Source: Chryseobacterium sp. LAM-KRS1
GTDB taxonomy: Bacteria > Bacteroidota > Bacteroidia > Flavobacteriales > Weeksellaceae
NCBI RefSeq assembly: GCF_013184525.1
Contig: NZ_JAAOIZ010000006.1
Coordinates: 124,001-188,000, forward strand
Length of the DNA stretch: 64,000 nucleotides
Reading direction: 5' to 3'
Part shown: piece after piece, positions 25,786 to 35,772 of the stretch
Layout of the letters: every line of letters begins with the position of its first letter
Numbering within the stretch: the first letter of the stretch is position 1
Notes under the pieces: model-generated
The model's database searches: none
What the model was told of the DNA's origin: nothing
Seen by the model: only the letters and a program-made list of their open reading frames with translations
Made by a program: the position numbers and the translations under genes

Positions 25786-25845
25786 GTGAAAAAAATAATT
25801 TATAGATATATTATTGTTATATTATTGTTATATTATTTTGTTTAA
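25786..25845 (+). pseudogene. Out-of-frame signal-peptide start of the first RHS-type paralogue
   Basis: GTG eight bases after the previous stop begins VKKIIYRYIIVILLLYYFV and then meets TAA. It is an obvious signal-peptide start (basic, then hydrophobic) but cannot reach the large frame at 25857. Removing one copy of the 11-bp repeat at 25808-25840 fuses it in frame to residues ILFCLINQ and then NLIAQ, which matches the NNLIAQ cleavage region of the paralogue at 29029. It is thus the displaced 5' end of the gene, in an apparent OFF state. Confidence 0.7.
25808..25840 (+). repeat. Three-copy 11-bp tandem repeat inside a signal-peptide coding region
   Basis: Units 25808-25818 and 25819-25829 are both ATATTATTGTT. 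The third, 25830-25840, is ATATTATTTTG (two differences). Eleven is not a multiple of three, so gain or loss of a unit moves the frame. With three units the GTG frame stops at 25845; with two units it runs on into the 1055-residue frame. Confidence 0.9.
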
Positions 25846-25856
25846 TAAATCAAAAT

Positions 25857-28800
25857 TTGATTGCCCAACCTCCTGGAGGTCCAGATGGCACTGGTGTAAA
25901 TAATATACCACCAGTGAGTATCGGTGAAAAAAATATAAATCAATTATTTATTGCTCCTGAAGTAAGTCAATTACTCAAAGTTAATTTCATTCCAATGAAC
26001 TTATATACAGGGAGGCTAAATCTTGAAATTCCACTATACGAAATTAAAACTGGTGAAATCTCGGTACCCGTTTCTTTAAAGTATAATTCAGAAGGAATAA
26101 AAATAGAAGAAGAATCATCAAATGTAGGTGCTGGGTGGGTTTTACAAGCAGGGGGAAGTATTAGTAAAATGGTAAGGGATATAGAAGATAGGACTGTATA
26201 TTTAAGACTTTATTCAATAAATTCTAGTTCCTATTCTACAAAAGCTGTCGCTGCGGGAAGTCTTACTTCTCCAAGTAATACAGCAATAGATGCCAGTAAA
26301 GATCTAATGCCTGATTTATTTATAACAACAGCTCCAGGACTTAATTCTAAATTTTATTTTACACTGGATTCTAATGATAATATCTTAGTAAAAGAAATAG
26401 GAAATAAAGGGAACAAAATTATACATGGAGATATTTATGGAAAAGTATATGAAGGTGATCTCAAATCTCTTGCATGGGTTGGTGTCAATAAAGTGTTTCC
26501 CTACTATAATAATCAAGCAAGGCTGAATGACATTCAGGGAGCAGTTGATGATATTTTTCAGAATTATCCAGGTAATTTTTCTGATTACGCCAGTTTTAAC
26601 ATTACAAATCCACAAGGCACAAATTATAAATTTAAAACCTCAGACATCAATGTAGCATTTCCAACAGGTGTATCTGATGATATTTATTATTTCGGAGTTC
26701 CAAACCCATTCAAGTTTTTTTGGGCGGTTCGTGGTTTTATGATGGAAAAATATAACATTAATAAAGGAACATGGCATCTTGATGAAATTACTGATATTGC
26801 AAATAAAAAAGTAAGTTTTGAATATTTATCATTTACCAGTTCAAATATAACAAAATACCCAAATACAATAATAGGTGGAGGAACCGTCTCTGTAATCAAT
26901 GAAGGAGGAACTAAGAAGGAACTAAATGGTGTTCCTTCTTGGTCATATTCTGGAGAACGGAACAATGACTTTTCATTTTATTCTATGAATCCTTTGTATC
27001 ATTACGTCAGTAAAATAAAATGGGATAACGGTGAAGTTGAATTTTTATATGAAAAAGACAGGGAGGACATTTTAGGTAAAAAAGCGCTTTCAAAGATTAA
27101 GATTAAAGATAAACAGCTTAAAGTCATAAAAGAATATTCTTTTGTATATAATTATCTATCTCCCGGAGAAGCTAAAAGATTAAAACTTGAAAGAATAGAT
27201 ATTTGGGAAAATGGACAGCAAAAACCTTTCTATGAACTTTCATATTATGAAAACAGTAATTTACCTTCAAGAAAATCGTTTAAGAAAGATTTCTTTGGGT
27301 TTTATAATAATAATAGTCTTTCTGATGATCTGTCGATAGAGAGTTACATTCCTAAATTATATTTTGTAAGAGGAAGAAAAAACCTATCAATTACACCATT
27401 TAATGTCACTAATTCTATAACAATTCCAGGAGGAATAAGAAATGTAGAAGCAAATAATTATTCAAGTACAGGACTATTAAAATCTATAAAAAGTATAACT
27501 GGCGGATACAACGAATTTATTTATGAAAGTAATATTTTTAGGTTTTATGGTCAGGATATTCTGGGTGGAGGTAGCAGGATTTTATCACAACTTATTAAAG
27601 AAGGAGGGGGAGCTGAAAGAAAAATAAAGTATAAATATGTTACTAAAGAAGGTAATTCATCAGGTACTATTGCAAATCTTCCAAAATTTGGTAGTATCGG
27701 CATGGTTGAAACGGTTAATGGAAATGATGTTTATCACATGGGAATTCAACTCCGATCATCCAGTAATATTGAATTAACAGATGGGGCATTTGTAGGCTAC
27801 GAAAGAGTAATAGAAGAAGAGGAAGGAAAAGGATATGTAGAATATTTATATACTTCCCCAAAACAATTTCCAAATATCTATTCTACGGCTTATGTACCTG
27901 TGGGAGGGATATATGACAACCAGCCATTAAATAAAATTATCGATAGCAGTTTTTTTCCTGGTGATGTCTTCATGGAGAATGACAAGACAGGCCGATTACT
28001 AACTCGAAATATTTTTGATAATAATTCGAATTTATTGAACAGCAGTTCATATCAGTATATGGATAAGGTTTTTGAATTAAAAAATTATAATAGTACTAAA
28101 CAAATTATTAGAGGTATACAATCAGGATCAATGACATACAAGTATGACGTTAATCTCCAATTGATAAATTCTGTAAATTTATTAAGCTCTGAAGAATCTA
28201 TTGATTATTTTAATGGAAAACAAATAAAAAACGCTACACATTATACTTATGGTAATACTTCGAATCCATTTTTAACATCTTCAAGAAAGATAGATTCTAC
28301 AAATAAATTTGATGAAACTACTTATAAGTACGCTTTTGACAAAAGCAATCAATTAATGATTGATAAAAATATGATTGCTATTCCATTGGAAACAATGGAA
28401 ACAAAAACGATTGACGGAAATAGTAAAACTCTTTCAAAAACTGAAATAATATATCCAAAAACACCAGCAGAAATTATCAATAATACTGCAGGATTAGTGC
28501 TTCCAATATCAATAAATACATATAATTTAAATGATAACTTATATAGAAAGATAACTTATGATGCTTATGATACAAAAGGTAATTTATTACAATATACAAC
28601 CAGCGATGGAATACCTACCGCAATTATATGGGGCTATAATCAAACGCTTCCTATAGTTAAAATAGTTGGTGGAATTTATCCAAGGAGTCCAGACGGATTT
28701 CGAAATAGAATACCCCCCGCCCTAGTAAATAATTTGATGGATTTGTCAGATAAAATTCTATCACCACCATCAGGAACTACTTCCGAACAAGCAAAAACAA

Positions 28801-29024
28801 ATTTATTGAATGCTTTAGATGACTTCAGAAAAAATTCAATATTAAATGAGTTTCAAATCAGTACTTATACTTATGATCCTCTAATTGGTATAACAAGTAT
28901 AACTCAACCCTCAGGAATTAGGGAAGTGTATATTTATGATTCGAGTAATAGATTGAAAGAAGTTAGACAGAATTCTAATACAGGTAAGTTGATAAAAGCT
29001 TTCAAGTACAATTATAAAAACTAG
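25857..29024 (+). CDS. First of two tandem secreted YD/RHS-type shell-like proteins (currently out of frame with its signal peptide)
   Basis: The long frame begins at a TTG (25857) in this sequence and encodes 1055 residues, but the real start is probably GTG 25786 in another frame (see the repeat at 25808). In-frame codons upstream of the TTG still encode a hydrophobic signal core back to the TAG at 25803. The mature protein starts QPPGG and shares most motifs with the next gene: IGEKNINQLF(I/V)APEVSQLLKVNFIP, DISVP/EISVP, GAGWVLQAGGS and KGTWHLDEITD. A C-terminal YD-like end (STYTYDPLIGITSITQPSG, EVYIYDSSNRLKEVRQ) is also shared. It has no RHS core and no toxin tip. It resembles the B-like half of Tc/RHS cages. 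Confidence 0.75.
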   Translation: MIAQPPGGPDGTGVNNIPPVSIGEKNINQLFIAPEVSQLLKVNFIPMNLYTGRLNLEIPLYEIKTGEISVPVSLKYNSEGIKIEEESSNVGAGWVLQAGGSISKMVRDIEDRTVYLRLYSINSSSYSTKAVAAGSLTSPSNTAIDASKDLMPDLFITTAPGLNSKFYFTLDSNDNILVKEIGNKGNKIIHGDIYGKVYEGDLKSLAWVGVNKVFPYYNNQARLNDIQGAVDDIFQNYPGNFSDYASFNITNPQGTNYKFKTSDINVAFPTGVSDDIYYFGVPNPFKFFWAVRGFMMEKYNINKGTWHLDEITDIANKKVSFEYLSFTSSNITKYPNTIIGGGTVSVINEGGTKKELNGVPSWSYSGERNNDFSFYSMNPLYHYVSKIKWDNGEVEFLYEKDREDILGKKALSKIKIKDKQLKVIKEYSFVYNYLSPGEAKRLKLERIDIWENGQQKPFYELSYYENSNLPSRKSFKKDFFGFYNNNSLSDDLSIESYIPKLYFVRGRKNLSITPFNVTNSITIPGGIRNVEANNYSSTGLLKSIKSITGGYNEFIYESNIFRFYGQDILGGGSRILSQLIKEGGGAERKIKYKYVTKEGNSSGTIANLPKFGSIGMVETVNGNDVYHMGIQLRSSSNIELTDGAFVGYERVIEEEEGKGYVEYLYTSPKQFPNIYSTAYVPVGGIYDNQPLNKIIDSSFFPGDVFMENDKTGRLLTRNIFDNNSNLLNSSSYQYMDKVFELKNYNSTKQIIRGIQSGSMTYKYDVNLQLINSVNLLSSEESIDYFNGKQIKNATHYTYGNTSNPFLTSSRKIDSTNKFDETTYKYAFDKSNQLMIDKNMIAIPLETMETKTIDGNSKTLSKTEIIYPKTPAEIINNTAGLVLPISINTYNLNDNLYRKITYDAYDTKGNLLQYTTSDGIPTAIIWGYNQTLPIVKIVGGIYPRSPDGFRNRIPPALVNNLMDLSDKILSPPSGTTSEQAKTNLLNALDDFRKNSILNEFQISTYTYDPLIGITSITQPSGIREVYIYDSSNRLKEVRQNSNTGKLIKAFKYNYKN

Positions 29025-29028
29025 TAAA

Positions 29029-32000
29029 ATGAATAATACAATTTTTAAATATTCCACTGCAGTTATACTTCTTTCTTTATGTAATAATTTGATTGCTCAG
29101 GGACCTCCTGGAGGAGGAAATGTACCTCCAGTAAATATAGGGGAAAAAAACATTAATCAGCTGTTTGTTGCTCCAGAAGTGAGTCAGCTATTGAAAGTTA
29201 ATTTTATTCCTATAAACTTATATACAGGAAAATTAAACCTTGAAATTCCAATATATGAAATCAGAGTAGGTGATATTTCTGTCCCAATATCTTTAAAATA
29301 CAATTCTGAAGGTATAAAGATAGAGGAAGAATCTTCAAATGTTGGAACAGGATGGGTATTACAAGCTGGAGGAAGTGTAAATAAGATGATAAGAGATATT
29401 GAAGATAGAAGTACATATCTAAGGACTTTTCAAAATCCATCAGGAATAGGGTTTATGAATAGAATTGTAGCCGCTGGTAATCTAGTAGATATTACTAATG
29501 CTAATCTCTATTATTTTAGTAATGATCTTATGCCTGATTTATTTTTCGCAACTGCTCCGAATTTAACCTCTAAATTCTACTTTGACAGAAGCAGCAATAA
29601 TATTTCAATTAAAGAAGTTGATAACGCAAACAATAAAATATTACCAGGAAATTCAAGCGCAAATGTATATAATGGTGACTTAAAATCTTTAGCTTGGGTG
29701 GGAACAGATAAAGTTTTTCCTACATTAAATCAAGCACAAAAAGATGAAATACAACAAAAAATAGATTATTTATTTCAAACATATAAAGGTTCTGATTACG
29801 AAAATTTTACAATTATTAATCCTATCGGGGTCAAATATAAGTTTGAGACTTCGGACGTAAATGTATCATTTCCAACTGGACAAGGTGGAGACTTGTATTA
29901 TGGATCTAATCCTGCACAACTTATATATACAGTTAGCAATTTTTTATTTGAAAAATACAATATCCAGAAAGGCACATGGCATCTTGATGAAATAACAGAT
30001 ACCTCAAATAAAAAAGTACACTTTCAATATAACACTTTTAACAGTTCAATAATAAAAAAATATCCTAATAAAATGTCTGAGGGGACAGTTTCTTTATCTA
30101 ATCAGGGAGGAAATTTAAATGAAGATAATGGATTCCTAACTAACCTCAGTTCTTCTACAGATTTAAATAAGGATAAATCTTTTTATTCTATGAACGCTCT
30201 ATATCATTATGTCCAAAAAATAAATTGGGATAATGGAGAAATTGAATTTTTATATGAGACAAACAGAGAGGATGTTTCAAGTAAAAATGCTCTTTCAAAG
30301 ATAATTGTCAGAGACAAACAATTTCACATCATTAAAGAATATTTGTTTATATATAGTTATTTATCAACTGGGGATTCTAAAAGACTAAAACTAGAAAAAA
30401 TAGACACAAAAGAAAATAATTTACAAAAAACATTATATAATTTTTCATATTATGAAAATAATAATTTACCATCTCAAAATTCTTTTAAAACAGATTTTTT
30501 AGGTTATTTTAACAATAGTAGTTTGTCTGATAATTTATCTTATGAGAATTATATACCCAAGTTATATTTTGTCAAAGGAAGGAAAAATTTATCTATAACA
30601 CCCTTTTATGTGAATGGTTCTTACCCACTTTCTAATGGAGTAAGAAATATAGAAGCAAATAACTATTCCAGTATAGGTTTATTAAAATCCATAAGAAACA
30701 GAGCTGGAGGTTACAATGAGTTTACTTACGAAAATAACACCTTTAGATTTTATAATCAAAATATTATTGGTGGGGGAAGTAGAATATTGGAGCAAACCAT
30801 TAAAGAAGGTAACGGATCTGAAAGAAAAATAAAATATAAATATTTAGATGAAAATGGTAATTCGTCAGGTGCTATCTCAAACATTCCAAAATTTGCTGAT
30901 ATAACGAAAATAAAAACTGAAAATGGTAATGATCTATATACGTTTCGTACACAGTTGCGGTCATCAAGCAATATCGAATTGACAGATGGAGCCTTTGTAG
31001 GTTATGAAAGAGTAACTGAAGAGGAAGAAGGGAAGGGATATATAGAATACATATATACTTCTCCCAGACAATTTTCTAACAATTACCCTGTAGCTACCTA
31101 TCCCCAATCTCCTTATTTAAATGAAATTAGCAATAGTAGTTTCTTTCCAGGTGATATTTTTATCGAAAATGATAAAACTGGTAAACTAATTAGTAGAAAA
31201 GTTTTTGATAATAACTCAAATTTATTAGAAGTCAACACTAAACAATATACTGATAAAGTGTTTAGCACAAAAGATTATACTACTAGAAAACAATTGTCAA
31301 ATTATACATCTGGTACTACATTTATTTATGATTTAAACTTCCAGCTAATAAATTCCAAAAACCTTTTATCAACAGAAGAAACTATTGAGTATTTTGATGG
31401 AAAACAAATTAAGAGTATTAGCAGTTACACCTATACTAATTCCTCAAACCCGTTCTTAACATCTTCAAAAAGAATTGATCCTACTAATAACTCTCATTTG
31501 ACTACCTACAAATATGCTAGTGATAAAAATAATCAACTCATGGTGGATAAGAATATGATTGGGATTCCGCTGGAAACAATTACTAGTAAAACCATTGGAA
31601 ATAATACTAAAACAATATCCAAAGTAGAAGTAATTTATCCACAAACTCAAGCAGAAGCTAATGCTAAAACACAAGAATTAGTGTTACCCTTATCTGTGTT
31701 ATCTTACGATATTTCAAACCTTTCATCTTCAGTTATCTCCGAAATTACCTATGATAAGTATGATACCAAGGGGAATATCCTTCAGTACACAGCAAAAGAC
31801 GGAATTCCGACAGCTATCGTTTGGGGATATAATAATACCAAGCCTATTGCCAAAGTACAAAATGCTACTCATGCTCAATTGGTAAACTTGGGTCTAATTA
31901 CAGCTATAGTGAACGCTTCAGACCAAGATGCAGCTGACCCAGCTAATGAGCCTACATTAATAACAGTATTGGATAATTTTAGAAAGAACTCTGGTTTGTC

Positions 32001-32178
32001 AGCATATCAGGTTTCCACCTACACCTACGATCCTTTAATCGGAGTAACCAGTGTTACTCCTCCCTCTGGTATTAGAGAAGTTTATATCTATGATACCGCC
32101 AATAGATTGAAAGAAATAAGACACGACTCTAAAACTGGTAATCTGGTAAAAGAATTCAAATACAACTACAAAAACTAA
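29029..32178 (+). CDS. Second tandem secreted YD/RHS-type shell-like protein
   Basis: A 1049-residue paralogue of the preceding gene, 4 bases after it. It has an intact signal peptide (MNNTIFKYSTAVILLSLCNN, then LIAQ). The GPPGGGNVPPVNIGEKNINQLF start, the TGWVLQAGGSVNKMIRDIEDRS block and the repeated KYNS, YSYLS and FKYNYKN motifs align along the whole length with the first copy. The C-terminus carries YD-type repeats (STYTYDPLIGVTSVTPPSG). It has no RHS-associated core or toxin part. It is likely secreted and possibly packs with the DUF6443/RHS-core protein 4 bases downstream. The assembly role is inference from gene order and RHS/Tc architecture. Confidence 0.8.
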   Translation: MNNTIFKYSTAVILLSLCNNLIAQGPPGGGNVPPVNIGEKNINQLFVAPEVSQLLKVNFIPINLYTGKLNLEIPIYEIRVGDISVPISLKYNSEGIKIEEESSNVGTGWVLQAGGSVNKMIRDIEDRSTYLRTFQNPSGIGFMNRIVAAGNLVDITNANLYYFSNDLMPDLFFATAPNLTSKFYFDRSSNNISIKEVDNANNKILPGNSSANVYNGDLKSLAWVGTDKVFPTLNQAQKDEIQQKIDYLFQTYKGSDYENFTIINPIGVKYKFETSDVNVSFPTGQGGDLYYGSNPAQLIYTVSNFLFEKYNIQKGTWHLDEITDTSNKKVHFQYNTFNSSIIKKYPNKMSEGTVSLSNQGGNLNEDNGFLTNLSSSTDLNKDKSFYSMNALYHYVQKINWDNGEIEFLYETNREDVSSKNALSKIIVRDKQFHIIKEYLFIYSYLSTGDSKRLKLEKIDTKENNLQKTLYNFSYYENNNLPSQNSFKTDFLGYFNNSSLSDNLSYENYIPKLYFVKGRKNLSITPFYVNGSYPLSNGVRNIEANNYSSIGLLKSIRNRAGGYNEFTYENNTFRFYNQNIIGGGSRILEQTIKEGNGSERKIKYKYLDENGNSSGAISNIPKFADITKIKTENGNDLYTFRTQLRSSSNIELTDGAFVGYERVTEEEEGKGYIEYIYTSPRQFSNNYPVATYPQSPYLNEISNSSFFPGDIFIENDKTGKLISRKVFDNNSNLLEVNTKQYTDKVFSTKDYTTRKQLSNYTSGTTFIYDLNFQLINSKNLLSTEETIEYFDGKQIKSISSYTYTNSSNPFLTSSKRIDPTNNSHLTTYKYASDKNNQLMVDKNMIGIPLETITSKTIGNNTKTISKVEVIYPQTQAEANAKTQELVLPLSVLSYDISNLSSSVISEITYDKYDTKGNILQYTAKDGIPTAIVWGYNNTKPIAKVQNATHAQLVNLGLITAIVNASDQDAADPANEPTLITVLDNFRKNSGLSAYQVSTYTYDPLIGVTSVTPPSGIREVYIYDTANRLKEIRHDSKTGNLVKEFKYNYKN

Positions 32179-32182
32179 GGAG

Positions 32183-35100
32183 ATGATGAAAAAATTACTT
32201 CAATTTATAATATTATTATCAGGAGCTTCTCCACTATATTCACAAATTATACTCAATACTATAGTTTCCGAACAAAATAAATTGGTTACAGCTCCTTCAA
32301 GTATTAGGCTTTTACCAGGATTTGGAATTAAGCCTTTAAATGTTGGAACATTTCGTGCCTACATAAGTCCTAATTCAGGTGGTGGAATTACTCCAGTAGA
32401 CCCAAGCCCTTCTACCGGGATGAACTCTAGTGAAAATTATATCTTTACAACGCAATGTCTGGATGCAAATTGTATTAAAAAGACAGAAACTGTTCAATAT
32501 TTTGACGGATTAGGAAGGCCTAAGCAAGTGATTAATATAAAAGCCTCTCCTACAGGGAAAGATGTGGTTACTCATATTGAATATGATGGATTTGGAAGAC
32601 AGGTAAAAGATTATCTACCTGTTCCACAAGGACAAACCCTAAACGGGGCAATTGTCCCCAACCCTCTAACAAATGCTACTCAACCTGATATCTATGGTCA
32701 GGAAAAGATTTTTTCAGAAAAAATTATAGAGAATTCTCCTTTAAATAGGATATTAGAACAGAGACAAATAGGAACAGCATGGAATGGAAAGCCTGTTACT
32801 TTTCTGTACGATGCCAATGCAGCTGATGAAGTTAAAAAATATACAGCCACAACGAGCTGGTCAAGTGGGACAACAGCATCTGCTTTAAGTCTGTCAGGAA
32901 GTTATCCAGCTAACCAGTTGTATAAAAATACAGTTACAGATGAAGATGGAAACCAATCTATAGAATTTAAAAACGGTCAAGGGCAAACTATTTTAGTGAG
33001 AAAAGTTCTTAGCGCTTCAGAAAATGCTGATACTTATTATGTTTATAATGAATACGATCAGCTTGCTTTTGTAGTTCCACCAATGGCCACTAAAGCTTCA
33101 GATATAAATGCTGTATTGAGTACCCTTTGTTATTCATACCGATATGATGGAAGAGGTAGATTAGTACTTAAGAAACTTCCAGGCAAAGGCTGGGAATATA
33201 TGGTCTATGATATGCAGGATAGATTAATCATGACCCAGGATGCTGTAATGGGAGCTAATAAACAATGGCTTTTTACTAAATATGATCAGTTTGGAAGACC
33301 TGCATATACAGGGATCTATACTTCGGATCAGGTTTACGGTCCTGCCGGAAGATTACAAGAACAGACAGCGGCAAATGCGAAGGGAAGTAATAATGTAACC
33401 AGAACTTCTAATAATACCATTGGATTTACAGATAGTGGAACCGGGATGTCGGTGTATTATGATAATGGAACTTCAAGCTATCCTAATACTATAAGCAGAC
33501 TTCTGAGTATTAACTATTATGATACATATCCACCGTATAACTTTAATCCTCCATTTCCCTCAAATGCTTTGACAGATAATTCAACAGGGAATTCTGTAAG
33601 CACAAAAAGTTTACCTGTTATGAGCTTGGTCAAAAATATTGAGGATGATAATTGGACTAAAAGCTATACTTATTATGATAATAGGGGTAGAGTTACTGGA
33701 ACTTATTCTATTAATCATTTGGGAGGTTATACCAAAACAGATTCTCAATTAGATTTTACAGGGGTTCCTCAAACCATTACAACCGAACATACAAGGCTTA
33801 CAGGGGATCCTAAAAAAATAATCACTGAAACATTTACTTATGATCACCAGAACCGACTGAAGATTCATAAGCATAAAATTGATAATAACCCCGAAGAAAT
33901 CCTAGCTCAGAATGACTATAATGAGCTTTCCCAATTGAGAAATAAAAAAGTAGGTGGAACTGTGCCATCTAGTCCTCTTCAAAGTATAGATTACTTTTAC
34001 AATATACGTGGTTGGATGACTCATATTAATGACCCTCAGGCTCTCAATGGGAAACTTTTTGGGTATTCTATAAAATATAATAATCCTGAATCTCCTGATA
34101 TTGTGCCGGGAAAATTTAATGGGAGTATCTCGGAAGTGGATTGGATCACTTCCAATGATGGTATATTAAGGAGATATAATTATCAGTATGATGCTTTAAA
34201 TAGAATGAATAAAGGGCTTTATTCAGAACCTGGTTTATCAGTTATACAGAATAAGTTCTTTAACGAAGAATTGACATATGATCTCAATGGGAATATTCAA
34301 ACCCTTAAAAGGTACTCTAAACCTTCGCAAGGAATGACAGCGGAAGTAATTGATGATTTGATTTATAATTATGAAAATAACAATCAAAGTAATAGGCTTT
34401 CAGCTATTACATTACCAACAGGGGTTGTTAATAATCCATCTGGCTATAATGCATTGGGTAAAGTAATAAGCTATGACAATAATGGGAGGATGACCAACCA
34501 TTTGGATAAAGGAATCAATAAAATCGTCTACAATTATTTAAATTTACCCGATAATGTAACGAAAGGTACAGGTACTTCAAGTCAGATCATTAATTATATC
34601 TATCGGGCTGATGGGGTAAAGATTAAAAAGATAATCTCTGGAGCTGGGATTACAGGGATAGCTCAGATAGACTATTTGGATGGATTTCAATATCAAGATG
34701 GAGTGCTGCAATTTGTTCCTTCATCAGGAGGTTATTTTGATTTTGCAAAAAACAAGTATATTTACAATTATACCGACCATTTAGGAAATGTAAGATTAAG
34801 CTATATGAATAATGGTGCAGGAGTAGAAGCAATTGAGGAGAACAATTACTATCCTTTTGGACTAAAACATGAACGTTATAATAATATAGGTGGGAATTCT
34901 GTTTACCAGTATAAATACAACGGAAAGGAGCTTCAGGAGACTGGTATGTATGATTATGGAGCAAGGATGTATATGCCAGATATTGGTAGATGGGGCGTGG
35001 TGGATCCGAGAAGTCAATACACTCACGAGGCCTATAGTTACGTTTGGAATAACCCAATAAGTTTTTGGGACCCTACTGGAATGCAAGGAGAATTAGCTTA

Positions 35101-35770
35101 TCCAGACCGGGATGGTAAATTTAAAGGAGAAACATGGACTGATGTGGATGGAACGTTTAAATGGAATGGGCAAACATGGAGTGATGTAAGCAATGGCAGT
35201 TCCGTTATCACTCAAGTAACTCTTGCGGGGAAAGCTAAGAGTAATAATTCTGGTCCCGGAAGTTTAGCTATGGCAGCTTTGTTAGTTTCACAAGCTGATT
35301 CTCCCGTACCTGGTCCTGCAGATATAGTAGCAGCGGGAATGTTAATAGGAGCCGGAGTTTGGTGGACATATAACCAATTTGTACCACCAAGCACGGGATA
35401 TACTACTATTGCAGATCCCGGTGTGGGAATGAGAAATTTAAAGACTGAAGATACTGCTGAAGAGGATAAGGATGTGAATGGTGTTGAAATACCCCAAGAA
35501 GGAGACAATTCCGAATATGTAGACAAAACAGGTAAAAGAGCTGTTAATAACAAAGAAACAAATGTTTCTGAGGGGGATTTTGTGGGTAACTTAGAAAAAT
35601 CGGGTTATAAAAAGACCAAAAGTTCGGAAGATGGAAAATCAAGAACTTATTCTAATGGGAAAACTTCTTATAACCTTAGAAATGATAAGAGAGGAAACCC
35701 TACCGCTGATTTCAAAAAAAATCCAGATGGAGTAGGTAAAACAGATATTAAAATACGACTAAAACCATAA
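32183..35770 (+). CDS. DUF6443/RHS-core polymorphic toxin with variable C-terminal tip
   Basis: A 1195-residue secreted protein. Signal peptide at about 1-20 (MKKLLQFIILLSGASPLYSQ). The DUF6443-type region is near 90-150 (TETVQYFDGLGRPKQVINIKA, HIEYDGFGRQVKDYLPVPQ). Many YD repeats follow. The RHS-associated core spans about 870-963: YTDHLGNVRLSY, YYPFGLKHE, YKYNGKELQETGMYDYGARMY, DIGRWGVVDP, AYSYVWNNPISFWDPTGM. Beyond the core lies a 230-residue tip with a hydrophobic PGPADIVAAGMLIGAGVWW pre-toxin-like part. It ends in a small basic domain (about 1120-1195, SYNLRNDKRGNPTADFKKNP...KIRLKP) that I do not recognise. Probable toxin; its target is unknown. Confidence 0.85.
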   Translation: MMKKLLQFIILLSGASPLYSQIILNTIVSEQNKLVTAPSSIRLLPGFGIKPLNVGTFRAYISPNSGGGITPVDPSPSTGMNSSENYIFTTQCLDANCIKKTETVQYFDGLGRPKQVINIKASPTGKDVVTHIEYDGFGRQVKDYLPVPQGQTLNGAIVPNPLTNATQPDIYGQEKIFSEKIIENSPLNRILEQRQIGTAWNGKPVTFLYDANAADEVKKYTATTSWSSGTTASALSLSGSYPANQLYKNTVTDEDGNQSIEFKNGQGQTILVRKVLSASENADTYYVYNEYDQLAFVVPPMATKASDINAVLSTLCYSYRYDGRGRLVLKKLPGKGWEYMVYDMQDRLIMTQDAVMGANKQWLFTKYDQFGRPAYTGIYTSDQVYGPAGRLQEQTAANAKGSNNVTRTSNNTIGFTDSGTGMSVYYDNGTSSYPNTISRLLSINYYDTYPPYNFNPPFPSNALTDNSTGNSVSTKSLPVMSLVKNIEDDNWTKSYTYYDNRGRVTGTYSINHLGGYTKTDSQLDFTGVPQTITTEHTRLTGDPKKIITETFTYDHQNRLKIHKHKIDNNPEEILAQNDYNELSQLRNKKVGGTVPSSPLQSIDYFYNIRGWMTHINDPQALNGKLFGYSIKYNNPESPDIVPGKFNGSISEVDWITSNDGILRRYNYQYDALNRMNKGLYSEPGLSVIQNKFFNEELTYDLNGNIQTLKRYSKPSQGMTAEVIDDLIYNYENNNQSNRLSAITLPTGVVNNPSGYNALGKVISYDNNGRMTNHLDKGINKIVYNYLNLPDNVTKGTGTSSQIINYIYRADGVKIKKIISGAGITGIAQIDYLDGFQYQDGVLQFVPSSGGYFDFAKNKYIYNYTDHLGNVRLSYMNNGAGVEAIEENNYYPFGLKHERYNNIGGNSVYQYKYNGKELQETGMYDYGARMYMPDIGRWGVVDPRSQYTHEAYSYVWNNPISFWDPTGMQGELAYPDRDGKFKGETWTDVDGTFKWNGQTWSDVSNGSSVITQVTLAGKAKSNNSGPGSLAMAALLVSQADSPVPGPADIVAAGMLIGAGVWWTYNQFVPPSTGYTTIADPGVGMRNLKTEDTAEEDKDVNGVEIPQEGDNSEYVDKTGKRAVNNKETNVSEGDFVGNLEKSGYKKTKSSEDGKSRTYSNGKTSYNLRNDKRGNPTADFKKNPDGVGKTDIKIRLKP

Positions 35771-35772
35771 AT

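Noticed and set aside
25857..25859. TTG as the true start of the first RHS-type paralogue
   Set aside because: Codons upstream in the same frame encode a hydrophobic signal core similar to the paralogue's, so the TTG is only the first possible start in a frame that has been cut off by the 11-bp repeat.
34650..35057. Antisense 135-codon frame across the RHS core
   Set aside because: It is opposite to well-conserved RHS core motifs, with no promoter or recognisable protein features.
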